20,583 nucleotides of DNA from DAOVQB01 sp023128935 (GTDB taxonomy: Bacteria > Eisenbacteria > RBG-16-71-46 > CAIMUX01 > WJJG01): assembly GCA_030628905.1 (NCBI GenBank), contig DAOVQB010000069.1, positions 1-20,583 of the forward strand. The letters run 5' to 3'. The notes below the pieces were generated by a model. That model was not told where the DNA came from. It saw only the letters and a program-made list of their open reading frames with translations, and ran no database searches. A program made the translations under genes and the position numbers. The first letter of the stretch is position 1, and every line of letters begins with the position of its first letter. This document shows positions 12,793-20,252 of the stretch, one piece after another.

Positions 12793-13791
12793 ATGCGCAT
12801 AGCCATCAATGGGTTTGGGCGGATCGGGCGTACAGTGCTCAGGATCCTCAGTGATCGCAAGGATATCGATGTCGTGGCCATCAACGACATCTCCGATAAC
12901 AAGGGGCTCATGTATCTGTTCAAGTACGACACAGTGATGGGCATTTTCAAGGGTGAGATTGGCCTGGAGGACGGGATCTTCAAGGTCAATCATCACAACA
13001 TCAAGATGACGGCCATCCGGGAGATCGAGCAGCTGCCGTGGAAGGAGCTGAAGGTTGATCTGGTTGTGGAGGCCACCGGCGTCTTCCGCAAGCGCGCCAT
13101 GATCGCCAAGCACCTGGAGGCAGGCGCGAAGAAGGTGATCCTTACGGTTCCCTCCCAGGATGAGATCGATGCCACCGTGGTCCTGGGCGTCAATGATGAG
13201 GTGCTCAAAGCGGAGCATCACATCGTTTCTAACGCCTCTTGTACTACCAACTGTTTGGCGCCGCTGGCCAAGGTGCTGGATGAAAACTTCGGGATTGTCA
13301 AGGGCGTCATGACAACCATCCACGCCTACACAAACGACCAGCGTCTGGCCGACGTGCCCCATAAGGACCTGCGCAGGTCCAGAGCGGCTGCGGAGAACAT
13401 CATTCCCACGACCACCGGGGCGGCGCGGGCGGTCGGCAAGGTGCTCCCGAATCTCAAGGGCAAGCTTGACGGCATGGCCATGCGGGTGCCGGTGCCGGAC
13501 GGTTCGACGGTCGACCTAGTGACGGAGATGGATAAGGAAGTCTCCGTGGAGGCCGTCAATAGCCTCGTGCGCCAAGCCTCGGAAGGGCCGCTCAAGGATA
13601 TCCTCGAGTACTGCGAGGAACCGATTGTCTCGAGCGATGTCATCGGCAACGCGCATTCATCGATCTTCGATGCGCTCTCTACCCAAGTCCTGGGCGGGAA
13701 ACTGCTCAAGACGATCTCCTGGTATGACAACGAATGGGGCTACTCCTCTCGCGTCGTGGATCTGATGGGTCGGCTGAGGGAGTACATCTAG
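12793..13791 (+). CDS. gap: Glyceraldehyde-3-phosphate dehydrogenase, type I (canonical copy)
   Basis: A 332-residue NAD-dependent GAPDH of glycolysis/gluconeogenesis, forming 1,3-bisphosphoglycerate from glyceraldehyde-3-phosphate. All family signatures are standard: NGFGRIGR (6-13), catalytic C150 in SNASCTTNCLAP, H177 in TTIHAYTNDQ, IIPTTTGAARAVGKVLP for the inorganic phosphate site, MRVPVPDGS with its Arg, and SWYDNEWGYS near the end. GAGGAGG 7 nt before ATG 12793 fixes the start. It is 88 nt after the divergent paralogue and 99 nt before hddC. The adjacent-gene similarity suggests an old tandem duplication. Confidence 0.97.
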   Translation: MRIAINGFGRIGRTVLRILSDRKDIDVVAINDISDNKGLMYLFKYDTVMGIFKGEIGLEDGIFKVNHHNIKMTAIREIEQLPWKELKVDLVVEATGVFRKRAMIAKHLEAGAKKVILTVPSQDEIDATVVLGVNDEVLKAEHHIVSNASCTTNCLAPLAKVLDENFGIVKGVMTTIHAYTNDQRLADVPHKDLRRSRAAAENIIPTTTGAARAVGKVLPNLKGKLDGMAMRVPVPDGSTVDLVTEMDKEVSVEAVNSLVRQASEGPLKDILEYCEEPIVSSDVIGNAHSSIFDALSTQVLGGKLLKTISWYDNEWGYSSRVVDLMGRLREYI

Positions 13792-13890
13792 CGCGGTGCC
13801 ACATGCAGGATGCGGCGGCGGCCGAATGCCACCGTATTTATGGATCGGGGCCCTAAGGCGCGGACCCTTCACATCCACGAGGGAGACAGG

Positions 13891-14634
13891 ATGGAGCTCT
13901 CGCGGATCCCGGTGCTGATTCTGGCGGGTGGCAGGGGAACGCGCCTCTCAGCGGTTACCGAGGTGCCCAAGCCGCTGATCCCCGTGGCAGGCCGTCCGTT
14001 CGTGACCTACCTCTTGGCGGACCTGCATCAGCAGGGCTTCCGGCGCATCTTCCTGCTCACCGGCTACCGGGCCGATGACTTCGAGCAGGCCCTGCGCCAC
14101 CCTACGTCCGCTGCTTTTCCCGCTTGCCTGGGCGAGTTGGACATCCGTTTCCTGGTAGAGGCTACGCCCCTTGGAACAGGCGGCGCCTTGCGCCAGGCGT
14201 TGCCGCACGTCGCTACGCAGGCTCTCGTCATGAATGGCGATTCCTATTGCGAGATGGACTATCTGGGGCTCTTCACGCGTCTGAAGGCTCAATCCGCTGC
14301 GCTTTGTCTCACGGCCGTTTGCGTGGAGGATGTCCGTGACTATGGTTGTCTATCGCTTGGGGAGGGGGATCGGCTTGAGGGTTTTGAGGAGAAGCCCGCG
14401 AGCGGTCGGGGGTGGATCAATGCCGGCATCTATGGCATGACGCGGCGGTTTCTGGAGCACGCCATTCCGCCTGGCCCATCCAGCCTGGAGCGAGAGATTC
14501 TGCCCGATTGGATCACCAAGGAAGCGACACCTGTCCGGCGGGCTAGCGGTTTCTTCCGCGATATCGGTACTCCTGAACGGCTGCAGCAGGCAGAGGTCGA
14601 GTTCCCTCCGCCCAACCTTCTTTGGCTTGAGTAG
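13891..14634 (+). CDS. hddC: Nucleotidyltransferase, probable D-glycero-alpha-D-manno-heptose-1-P guanylyltransferase
   Basis: A 247-residue protein that begins with the sugar-nucleotidyltransferase signature LILAGGRGTRL, then EVPKPLIPVAGRPF. Further motifs are EATPLGTGGALRQAL, the metal-site MNGDSYCEMD, EKPASGRGWINAGIY and FFRDIGTPERLQQAE. Size and motifs fit the HddC family, which makes GDP-heptose from heptose-1-phosphate and GTP. The sequence alone cannot exclude another sugar-1-phosphate or nucleotide, but hddA and gmhA just downstream favour heptose. ATG 13891 is preceded by GAGGGAGAC. The gene follows the second gap gene by 99 nt and is separated from hddA by 191 nt with its own promoter. 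Confidence 0.82.
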   Translation: MELSRIPVLILAGGRGTRLSAVTEVPKPLIPVAGRPFVTYLLADLHQQGFRRIFLLTGYRADDFEQALRHPTSAAFPACLGELDIRFLVEATPLGTGGALRQALPHVATQALVMNGDSYCEMDYLGLFTRLKAQSAALCLTAVCVEDVRDYGCLSLGEGDRLEGFEEKPASGRGWINAGIYGMTRRFLEHAIPPGPSSLEREILPDWITKEATPVRRASGFFRDIGTPERLQQAEVEFPPPNLLWLE

Positions 14635-14651
14635 GCCATACTTTTCCTCCA

Positions 14652-14680
14652 TTGTCTGGCTTAGTGTCCCGGTCTATAAA
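14652..14680 (+). promoter_or_regulatory. promoter of the hddA operon
   Basis: TTGTCT (14652-14657) and TATAAA (14675-14680) are separated by exactly 17 nt. Transcription would begin near 14687, leaving a GC-rich leader of about 140 nt before hddA. Confidence 0.5.
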
Positions 14681-14682
14681 TG

Positions 14683-14718
14683 CGGTGACGCACCGAGGGC
14701 GTCGATGCGCCCGCTCGG
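14683..14718 (+). promoter_or_regulatory. mutually exclusive hairpins at the 5' end of the hddA leader
   Basis: CGGTG-acg-CACCG (14683-14695) overlaps a larger hairpin in which CCGA-GGGCG (14693-14701) pairs with CGCCC-gc-TCGG (14708-14718). Both lie at the expected transcript start. They could stabilise the 5' end or attenuate transcription. Strength inferred from pairing only. Confidence 0.35.
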
Positions 14719-14825
14719 CAAGGCGCGACGACGACGCGAAGCGCGGGTGGTGGCGCTGCGCCGGTGGTGATCGCGGGCAGACCGAGTGGGCTCTCGCGCG
14801 GGCACCCAGGCACCAGGGAGGGTAG

Positions 14826-15845
14826 ATGGTTTATCGGGCCAAGGCTCCCCTTCGCGTGAGCTTCTGTGGGGGCGGGACCGACGTTTCGCCCTATCCGGAG
14901 GAGAGGGGCGGGTGTGTTCTCTCCACGACCATCGACCACTATGCATGGGCCAGCGTCTCGCCCATCGCCGAGGATCGCATCGCCATTTCGTCACTCGACT
15001 ATGGCCTGCATCGCAGCTATCCCAATGAGCGTCTGCCATACGATGGCGAACTAGACCTGGCCAAGGGTGCCCTCAACCACTTCCGCGCCCTGTTGGGTAA
15101 CCTGCCCTCCGGGGTGGAGGTGTTTACCCATAGCGATGCGCCTCCGGGGAGCGGTTTGGGGTCTTCCTCAACCATGGTGGCAACACTTGTGGGGGGCATT
15201 TCAGAATGGCTGGGCACTAATCTGACTCATTATGAGATTGCCGAGACAACCTTCAAGATCGAGCGCCTGGACGTAAAACTGAGCGGTGGGCGCCAGGACC
15301 AGTACGCGGCTGCCTTCGGTGGATTCAATTTCATTGAGTTCTTCGCCGATCACACGATTGTCAACCCGTTGCGGATTTCACAGGATACGATCAATGAGCT
15401 TGAGTACCACCTCTTGCTGATCTTCACAGGGGGCACGCGCACCTCGGCCCGCATCGTGGATACGCAAACGGAACGCTACCGGCATGGGGAAGCCGAGGCG
15501 GTAGAAGGACTAGATGAGCTAAAGCAGCTGACGATGGAACTCAAGAACCTCCTGCTGCGCAACAGGCTAGATGACTTCGGCCGCTTGCTCCACGACGCCT
15601 GGGAAGCGAAGAAGCACCTGGCCGCTGCCATCACAAACGAGGTGATCGACTCGCTCTATGGCCAGGCCAGGGAGATGGGCGCGCTGGGCGGGAAGATTCT
15701 CGGTGCCGGCGGAGGCGGGCACCTGCTGATCTACTGCCCCGTTGAGAAAAAGCACGCCATCGCATCCCAGATGGAGCGGCTCGGTGGCCGGGTTGTGCGA
15801 TTCGCATTCGAGAGCCGTGGGCTTCAGACGTGGCGGGTGCGATGA
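14826..15845 (+). CDS. hddA: D-glycero-alpha-D-manno-heptose-7-phosphate kinase (GHMP family)
   Basis: This 339-residue GHMP kinase phosphorylates C1 of heptose-7-phosphate. It starts with the family's RAKAPLRVSFCGGGTD, has the ATP-binding loop PPGSGLGSSSTM at about 106-117, then KLSGGRQDQYAAAFGGFN, and the C-terminal GGKILGAGGGGHLLIY loop. These match HddA over the full expected length. AGGGAGGG lies just upstream of the ATG. Its stop overlaps the next gene's start (ATGA), so the two are translationally coupled. With gmhA and hddC it supplies three of the four steps from sedoheptulose-7-phosphate to GDP-D,D-heptose; the GmhB phosphatase is not in view. Confidence 0.9.
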   Translation: MVYRAKAPLRVSFCGGGTDVSPYPEERGGCVLSTTIDHYAWASVSPIAEDRIAISSLDYGLHRSYPNERLPYDGELDLAKGALNHFRALLGNLPSGVEVFTHSDAPPGSGLGSSSTMVATLVGGISEWLGTNLTHYEIAETTFKIERLDVKLSGGRQDQYAAAFGGFNFIEFFADHTIVNPLRISQDTINELEYHLLLIFTGGTRTSARIVDTQTERYRHGEAEAVEGLDELKQLTMELKNLLLRNRLDDFGRLLHDAWEAKKHLAAAITNEVIDSLYGQAREMGALGGKILGAGGGGHLLIYCPVEKKHAIASQMERLGGRVVRFAFESRGLQTWRVR

Positions 15846-16975
15846 GGATCGTCTATATTGGCACCTGCTATCCAATGCGAGGCGGATTGGCGCAGTTCAA
15901 TGCCATCCTGGCGCGCGAGCTTTCTGCCCGGCACGAGGTCGCCTTTCTTTCCTTCAAGCGCCAGTATCCCGGTTTCCTTTTTCCGGGGAAGACGCAATTT
16001 GTGACCGCGAAAGAAGCCGCTTCGATCGTTCGCTTTGAGGCCGATCCGATACTCGATTCCATCTGCCCCCTGAGTTGGTGGCGAACGGCCAAGCGTGCGG
16101 CGCGTGAGAAGCCCGATCTCGTTTTGTACAAGTACTGGATGCCCTTTTTTGCTCCTGCGTTTGGAAGTGTATCACGACTTGTAAAGCGCTGGTGCAATGC
16201 GCGCGTGCTTTTCGTCTGTGACAACATCATCCCACATGAACGCACGCCGATCGATCTCCCTCTCACGAAGTATGCCCTGGGACCCGTTGATGGGTTTGTG
16301 GTGATGTCAGAGTCTGTACGCGACGATCTGCTCAGAATCAAGCCCGACGCGAGCTGGAAGCTCGTCCAGCATCCGATCTACAACATCTTCGGTGACCGGC
16401 TGAACAAGGCCGAAGCCCGGCAGCGGCTGGGGATGGAAGATGGCCCTTGGATCCTCTTCTTTGGCTACATCCGAAAGTACAAGGGTCTGGATCTGCTGCT
16501 CCGGGCGCTGGCGGAGGTTCGCCGCAGCCGGCCTGTGCGGCTCATGGTGGCGGGGGAGTTCTATGCCGGCGAGGACGAGTACCGCCGTATGGTTGCCGAT
16601 CTGGGCCTGGGGGACGCTGTCCGCTTTGATGATGGGTACATCCCGGAGGATCAGGTGGCGGCCTATTTCTCCGCCTGCGAGGTTGTGGTCCTGCCCTACC
16701 ACTCGGCCACGCAGAGCGGCATTGTGCAAGTGGCGTATCAGGTGGATGCACCTGTGATCTGTACGGATGTGGGCGGACTGGCGGAGGTTGTACTGGATGG
16801 GCAGACTGGGTTCGTGGTCCCCCCTAGCGATCCATCGGCCCTGGCCGCGTCGATTTTGCGTTTCTATGATGAGCAGTGGGAGGAGCGCCTGCGAACCGGT
16901 GTGCGCCAGGAGAAACGCAAGTACTCCTGGGAGCCATTGGTAGAAGCGATTGAGACCTTAGCCGGCCAGCCGTGA
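15842..16975 (+). CDS. GT4-family glycosyltransferase
   Basis: A 377-residue GT-B fold transferase. The N-terminal domain starts MRIVYIGTCYPMRGGLAQFN. The C-terminal nucleotide-sugar domain reads ILFFGYIRKYKGLDLLLRA, VAGEFY, GYIPEDQVAAYFSACEVVVL, ATQSGIVQVAYQVDAPVICT, and DVGGLAEVVLDGQTGFVVPP. The usual first Glu of the GT4 E-x7-E motif is replaced in the ATQSG segment, as in a recognised subgroup. The start ATG at 15842 overlaps the hddA stop by 4 nt. The context suggests it transfers the heptose made by its neighbours, or a related sugar, to an envelope glycan; donor and acceptor are inferred. No membrane segment is evident. Confidence 0.87.
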   Translation: MRIVYIGTCYPMRGGLAQFNAILARELSARHEVAFLSFKRQYPGFLFPGKTQFVTAKEAASIVRFEADPILDSICPLSWWRTAKRAAREKPDLVLYKYWMPFFAPAFGSVSRLVKRWCNARVLFVCDNIIPHERTPIDLPLTKYALGPVDGFVVMSESVRDDLLRIKPDASWKLVQHPIYNIFGDRLNKAEARQRLGMEDGPWILFFGYIRKYKGLDLLLRALAEVRRSRPVRLMVAGEFYAGEDEYRRMVADLGLGDAVRFDDGYIPEDQVAAYFSACEVVVLPYHSATQSGIVQVAYQVDAPVICTDVGGLAEVVLDGQTGFVVPPSDPSALAASILRFYDEQWEERLRTGVRQEKRKYSWEPLVEAIETLAGQP

Positions 16976-17012
16976 GCATGGTTGGCGGTTCAGCTGAGTA
17001 GGAAGCGATGCA

Positions 17013-17034
17013 CGCGCGTCGGGTGTGACGTGCG
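17013..17034 (+). promoter_or_regulatory. intercistronic hairpin before gmhA
   Basis: CGCGCGTC (17013-17020) and GACGTGCG (17027-17034) pair over 8 bp with one G-U and a 6-nt loop. The G-U is possible only in plus-strand RNA. It lies in the 88-nt gap between the glycosyltransferase and gmhA and may protect or process the mRNA. Confidence 0.4.
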
Positions 17035-17063
17035 CGGGGGCGAGCACGGGAGGCGCGGGAAAG

Positions 17064-17645
17064 ATGGGGAACTCGGCCATGAGACAGAGCATCGAGGGGA
17101 TGATCCAGGAGAGCATGCGCGTTAAAGAGAGCCTTCTGGGCCAAGTGGACCTGCTTGAGATGATGGCCCAGATCCTGTTCGACTGCATTCGCGGGGGTGG
17201 GAAGGTGATCTTCTTCGGCAATGGCGGCTCTGCCGGCGACGCCCAGCACCTGGCCGCTGAACTCTCGGGCCGCTTCTACTTAGACAGGCCCTCGGTTCCG
17301 GCGATCTCGCTCTCCACAAACTCGAGCACATTGACAGCGATCGGTAACGACTACGGATTCAAGTACGTGTTCTCCAGGCAGCTTCCCGGCGTCGGCTCAC
17401 GTGGGGATGTGGCGGTAGCGATCTCGACCAGCGGAAAGTCACCAAATGTGCTTGAGGCCACTCATCTAGCGAAACGGATCGGGCTAATTACCTTCAGTAT
17501 GACCGGTCGCAGTGGGGGGGAGTTGGCGAAGATTGCCGACTACGCACTCTGCGTCGACTCGCAGGAGACCCCGCGGATCCAGGAAGCGCACATCCTGGCC
17601 GGACACATCCTGTGCGAGATTGTCGAGCAACGGCTGTTCGCGTGA
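17064..17645 (+). CDS. gmhA: Sedoheptulose-7-phosphate isomerase
   Basis: GmhA converts sedoheptulose-7-phosphate to D-glycero-D-manno-heptose-7-phosphate, the first committed heptose step. The 193-residue product is a single SIS domain: GGKVIFFGNGGSAGDAQHLA, the catalytic Glu in AAELSGRF, STNSSTLTAIGNDYGFKYVF, AISTSGKSPNVLEA, and the C-terminal catalytic His in RIQEAHILAGHI. Length equals the usual 190-200 residues. The ATG at 17064 has GGGAGG 10 nt upstream. An in-frame ATG at 17079 with GGGGA 8 nt before it is almost as good and aligns slightly better with family N-termini. It is the last gene of the hddA unit. Confidence 0.92.
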   Translation: MGNSAMRQSIEGMIQESMRVKESLLGQVDLLEMMAQILFDCIRGGGKVIFFGNGGSAGDAQHLAAELSGRFYLDRPSVPAISLSTNSSTLTAIGNDYGFKYVFSRQLPGVGSRGDVAVAISTSGKSPNVLEATHLAKRIGLITFSMTGRSGGELAKIADYALCVDSQETPRIQEAHILAGHILCEIVEQRLFA

Positions 17646-17697
17646 GCAGCGCGCCGCATAGTTACGACCCTCACGACATGATTTCAGAGGTTATATC

Positions 17698-18228
17698 ATG
17701 ATTCCAGATGGGACGATTACGCCTGAAGAGATCATCGCATTGCTCAACCTTGAGCCGCACCGAAAGGAGGGCGGTTTCTTCTCCGAAACCTACCGGAGTG
17801 ATGAACAGGTTGCTCAAGGAGCGCTTCCCACGCGCTACGGTGGTCCGCGCGCCCTTGCTACCGCGATCCACTTCCTACTGACCCCCGATAGTTACTCAGC
17901 CATGCACCGGCTGGCGAGCGATGAGGTTTTCCACTTCTACAGAGGCGATCCGGTCGATATGTTGCAGCTTTACGCGGACGGATCGGGTTGTGTGATCACA
18001 CTCGGCCCCGCATTTGAGAAGGGGATGCACCCGCAGCTCCTCGTGCCAAAGGGTGTATGGCAGGGCGCTCGGCTCCAGCCGGGCGGGCGCTTTGCGCTCT
18101 TGGGCGCGACCGTATCTCCGGGCTTCGAGTACGCGGACTACGAACATGGGCGCAGTGATGAACTCCTGACCCAGTATCCGCAGTTCCGAGAGATGATCGT
18201 GGAACTCACCTCACCGCAGCAGGGGTGA
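17698..18228 (+). CDS. DUF985 / cupin_5 family protein
   Basis: A 176-residue cupin of the DUF985 type: LEPHRKEGGFFSETYRS at the start, IHFLLTPDSYSAMHRLASDEVFHFYRGDPVDML in the first cupin motif region, then PKGVWQGARLQPGGRFALLGATVSPGFEYADYE. The family has known structures but no settled enzymatic function; some members resemble sugar-nucleotide epimerase-like cupins. AGAGGT about 7 nt upstream supports ATG 17698. It is 52 nt after gmhA on the same strand, so a role tied to sugar metabolism is possible but not shown. Confidence 0.88.
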   Translation: MIPDGTITPEEIIALLNLEPHRKEGGFFSETYRSDEQVAQGALPTRYGGPRALATAIHFLLTPDSYSAMHRLASDEVFHFYRGDPVDMLQLYADGSGCVITLGPAFEKGMHPQLLVPKGVWQGARLQPGGRFALLGATVSPGFEYADYEHGRSDELLTQYPQFREMIVELTSPQQG

Positions 18229-18256
18229 GGGGCCTCACTGTGCATTCCTCGGGCGT

Positions 18257-18271
18257 GGCCTGTCACAGGCC
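18257..18271. repeat. 15-bp inverted repeat downstream of the cupin gene
   Basis: GGCCTGT-C-ACAGGCC is perfect, with 7-bp arms, 29 nt past the cupin stop. Its one-base centre leaves little loop for RNA, so it suits a DNA-binding site as much as a terminator. Confidence 0.6.
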
Positions 18272-18289
18272 GCATTTGTCCGCATTTGT
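18270..18289. repeat. two head-to-tail copies of a decamer
   Basis: CCGCATTTGT occurs twice without a gap (18270-18279 and 18280-18289), abutting the preceding inverted repeat. Function unknown. Confidence 0.8.
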
Positions 18290-18311
18290 ATATCACAATC
18301 TGATAAGGACT

Positions 18312-18339
18312 TGCAGCTGTGCCCCGGGGCACAGCTGCA
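18312..18339. repeat. 28-bp perfect palindrome
   Basis: The left arm TGCAGCTGTGCCCC (18312-18325) is followed immediately by its exact reverse complement (18326-18339), with no spacer. CTTGCAG flanks it as a direct repeat (18310-18316 and 18348-18354). It lies in the 320-nt gap between the cupin gene and mazE. It could be a cupin-operon terminator stem (no T-run), a protein-binding site, or a recombination scar. The remainder of the gap, about 18340-18490, shows no convincing gene. Confidence 0.85.
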
Positions 18340-18491
18340 TACGGGGCTTGCAGGAAAAGAGCCGGCCGGCCTAGCCGCCAGCCACAAGGCCCCGGTTATC
18401 ACGGAGCTTCTTGATCTGGCGTTCATTGCCGCGCTTTGGTATTTATCCCCCGACAGCAGTACCCTGTAGTCGGTTGCGTTCCGCGTTATGC

Positions 18492-18520
18492 TTGACTTGC
18501 AACCTGACCGTGAATACAAT
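18492..18520 (+). promoter_or_regulatory. mazEF promoter
   Basis: TTGACT (18492-18497) and TACAAT (18515-18520) are 17 nt apart, each 5/6 to the housekeeping consensus. AAGGAG (18535-18540) sits 8 nt before the mazE ATG. Confidence 0.75.
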
Positions 18521-18528
18521 GTAATCAC
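18510..18528. promoter_or_regulatory. palindromic operator over the mazEF -10 box
   Basis: GTGAATACAATGTAATCAC is a palindrome with one mismatched pair in nine. It covers the -10 box, where a MazE or MazE-MazF complex would be expected to repress its own promoter. Confidence 0.6.
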
Positions 18529-18548
18529 TTGTGTAAGGAGTCGCCACC

Positions 18549-18818
18549 ATGAAAGCAAGAATCGTCCGGATCGGAAACTCTAAGGGAATCCGCATTCCCA
18601 AGCCTCTCCTCGAACAGACTGGCCTGGCTGACGAAGTCGAAATCAGCGTTGAGAACAACAGGCTTATCATCGCACCGGCAGAACCCGAGCCTTCCCCGCC
18701 TAGAAAGGGATGGGCTAAGGCATTCAAGGAAATGGCTGCCTCCGGCGATGACGCACTCGTGGATAGTGACCGTCAGGTACCCACTCAGTGGGACGAGGAA
18801 GAATGGGAATGGGAATAA
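18549..18818 (+). CDS. mazE: AbrB/MazE-type antitoxin
   Basis: An 89-residue protein with an N-terminal swapped-hairpin AbrB DNA-binding domain (MKARIVRIGNSKGIRIPKPLLEQTGL, here split as RIGNSKGIRIPK and LLEQTG, then EVEISVENNRLIIAP). The C-terminal tail is acidic and aromatic (QWDEEEWEWE), typical of a toxin-neutralising segment. It likely binds its own promoter and inhibits MazF. The start has AAGGAG at good spacing. The last 10 nt overlap the toxin gene, consistent with translational coupling. Confidence 0.9.
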   Translation: MKARIVRIGNSKGIRIPKPLLEQTGLADEVEISVENNRLIIAPAEPEPSPPRKGWAKAFKEMAASGDDALVDSDRQVPTQWDEEEWEWE

Positions 18819-19132
18819 ACCGCTTCGAGGTCTATCTCGTGAACCTTGATCCTACGCTCGGCAGCGAGATCAAGAAGACCCGTCCCTGTATGGTGGTCTC
18901 GCCCAATGAAATGAACCGCCACATCAGAACGGTCATCGTTGCTCCCATGACGACCAAGGGACGTCCCTATCCATCGCGCGTTTCGTGTCGCTTTCAAGGC
19001 AAGGAAGGTCAGATCGTGCTCGATCAACTCCGCACTCTTGACAAGGCACGACTGGTCCGCCAGCTGGGGAGAATCAGTCGGAACACTGCTCATAAAGCAT
19101 TGGAACTCCTTCAAGAGATGTTCGCACTATAG
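18809..19132 (+). CDS. mazF: MazF/PemK-type endoribonuclease toxin
   Basis: A 107-residue member of the PemK/MazF family, mRNA-cleaving toxins. Conserved blocks are INRFEVYLVNLDPTLGSEI, KKTRPCMVVSPNEMN, VIVAPMTTKGRPYPSRV and GQIVLDQLRTLDKARL, covering the catalytic Arg (TRPC) and the Thr/Ser region (APMTT). ATG 18809 is preferred over the in-frame ATG 18803 because GAGGA (18795-18799) is 9 nt away, versus 3. It overlaps mazE by 10 nt. Length and motifs are full, so it looks active. Confidence 0.93.
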   Translation: MGINRFEVYLVNLDPTLGSEIKKTRPCMVVSPNEMNRHIRTVIVAPMTTKGRPYPSRVSCRFQGKEGQIVLDQLRTLDKARLVRQLGRISRNTAHKALELLQEMFAL

Positions 19133-19200
19133 CGGAGCATAGCCACTGAATTGAGCGCACTCCCTATTCTAACTCGAGCCTCAGCTCTCCGAATTGGAAC

Positions 19201-19238
19201 TTGACAGTCCTTCACGATGTGCACACAGTATGTGTGCA
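19201..19238 (+). promoter_or_regulatory. promoter and operator of the Phd-VapC module
   Basis: TTGACA (19201-19206) is a perfect -35; the -10 is poor (CACAGT at 17 nt). A perfect inverted repeat TGCACACA-GTA-TGTGTGCA (19220-19238) covers the -10 area and ends just before AAGGAGGTG (19241-19249). This fits antitoxin autorepression. Confidence 0.65.
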
Positions 19239-19252
19239 GTAAGGAGGTGCCA

Positions 19253-19504
19253 ATGAAAGCGTCAATCCTCGACCTCCGCCGTCGTATGGGCGAGGTCCTT
19301 AAGGCCCTGGATCGCAATGAGCCCGTTATCATCCTCTATCGAGGGCGCGAGAAGGCCATCCTGCTACCCAAGCGGGCTTTGCAGGAGGAGGCTGGATCGG
19401 TCGCGGACCATCCTGCCTTTGGCATGTGGTCCAAGCGCAAAGACATGAAAGACGTTGCAGCCTACGTCCGCAAGCTCAGGAAGGGGCGCTTCCATGCTGC
19501 TTGA
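19253..19504 (+). CDS. Phd/YefM-like type II antitoxin
   Basis: An 83-residue protein with the Phd/YefM N-terminal pattern MKASILDLRRRMGEVLKALD then EPVIILYRGREKAILLPK. The C-terminus is basic and flexible (YVRKLRKGRF) and would contact the toxin. ATG 19253 is chosen because AAGGAGGTG lies right before it and the operator ends 14 nt upstream. The last 11 nt overlap the toxin start. The family assignment rests on pattern and partner. Confidence 0.85.
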   Translation: MKASILDLRRRMGEVLKALDRNEPVIILYRGREKAILLPKRALQEEAGSVADHPAFGMWSKRKDMKDVAAYVRKLRKGRFHAA

Positions 19505-19871
19505 CACCGATATCCTTATTTGGGTCTTCCGAGGCAACAGGAAGGCGGCTCGCCTCATCGACCGCGCTGAGGATCGGATGATTTCCACGATCAGCTTCAT
19601 GGAACTCGTCCAGGGAGCGCGTAATCGGCAGGAACTCAGGGATATCAAGGGGTTTCTGTCCGACATGGCTTTTCAGGTAATTCCTCTCTCGGAGAACATC
19701 GGGCACCGGGCCGCGATCTATGTTGAGGAATATGGTCTAGGGATGGGCCTTTGTGTCGCTGACGCCCTCATTGCGGCCACGGCCGTAGAACACAACCTCA
19801 CCCTTTGCACTGGAAATCGGAAGCACTACAGGTCCATCAAGGACCTCGACAAGAAGGCTTTTCGGCCGTAG
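19494..19871 (+). CDS. vapC: VapC-type PIN-domain ribonuclease toxin
   Basis: A 125-residue PIN domain. The acidic metal-binding residues are D4 (LLDTDILIW), E37 (SFMELVQGAR) and D90 (VADALIAATA), with N108 in LCTGNRKHY at the usual fourth position. VapC toxins cleave tRNA or rRNA. Length is standard and the gene overlaps its antitoxin by 11 nt, so the module appears complete. Confidence 0.92.
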   Translation: MLLDTDILIWVFRGNRKAARLIDRAEDRMISTISFMELVQGARNRQELRDIKGFLSDMAFQVIPLSENIGHRAAIYVEEYGLGMGLCVADALIAATAVEHNLTLCTGNRKHYRSIKDLDKKAFRP

Positions 19872-20034
19872 TTGAAGGCACCTCTTCGATACGTGCTAGT
19901 CCTACATGGGGAAAGCGACTGCGGTCGGTGCAGAAAACCGGCGTTCTTGTCTTTCGACAAGGCACATAATCGGATAGCCGAGGGTGTCTAACCCCCTGAC
20001 CACAGGGCTTTGTCATGTTGTGCTGACTCACCCC

Positions 20035-20160
20035 GGGGATGTCGGCTGATCTCAGGCGTTCGTCTTCGAGGCTGAAGAAGAGCAATCCCTCGCGGGCAGT
20101 TCCTCGCGACAGGCCATCCGCCAAGATTTGCCAAAGGAATGTGGTCTTGGTCGAGGGCCA
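20035..20160 (-). pseudogene. decayed fragment of an AAA_14/DUF4143-type ATPase
   Basis: On the minus strand about 41 codons read PSTKTTFLWQILADGLSRG then REGLLFFSLEDERLRS, resembling the start of AAA_14/DUF4143 ATPases (GPRQVGKTTxLxQI.....ILYFSLDD). The P-loop is broken: VTG, the likely residue of the preceding strand, is in another frame just upstream, and the GPRQVGK part is missing. No domain continues downstream. The remainder of the gap 19872-20252 has no supported gene. Confidence 0.45.
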
Positions 20161-20252
20161 GGCCAGTGACCCTTGCGGCATCCAGAGTGTTCCCTGGACA
20201 GGTCGGGACCAAGAGGGACCAAACCTGGATCTACCGGCCGCCGGGTGAGTTG

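Noticed and set aside
18302..18472. Plus-strand reading ending in a hydrophobic stretch (ITELLDLAFIAALWYLSPDS)
   Set aside because: No start codon with a ribosome site, it runs through the palindrome, and I could not match it to a family; possibly a gene scrap, but unsupported.
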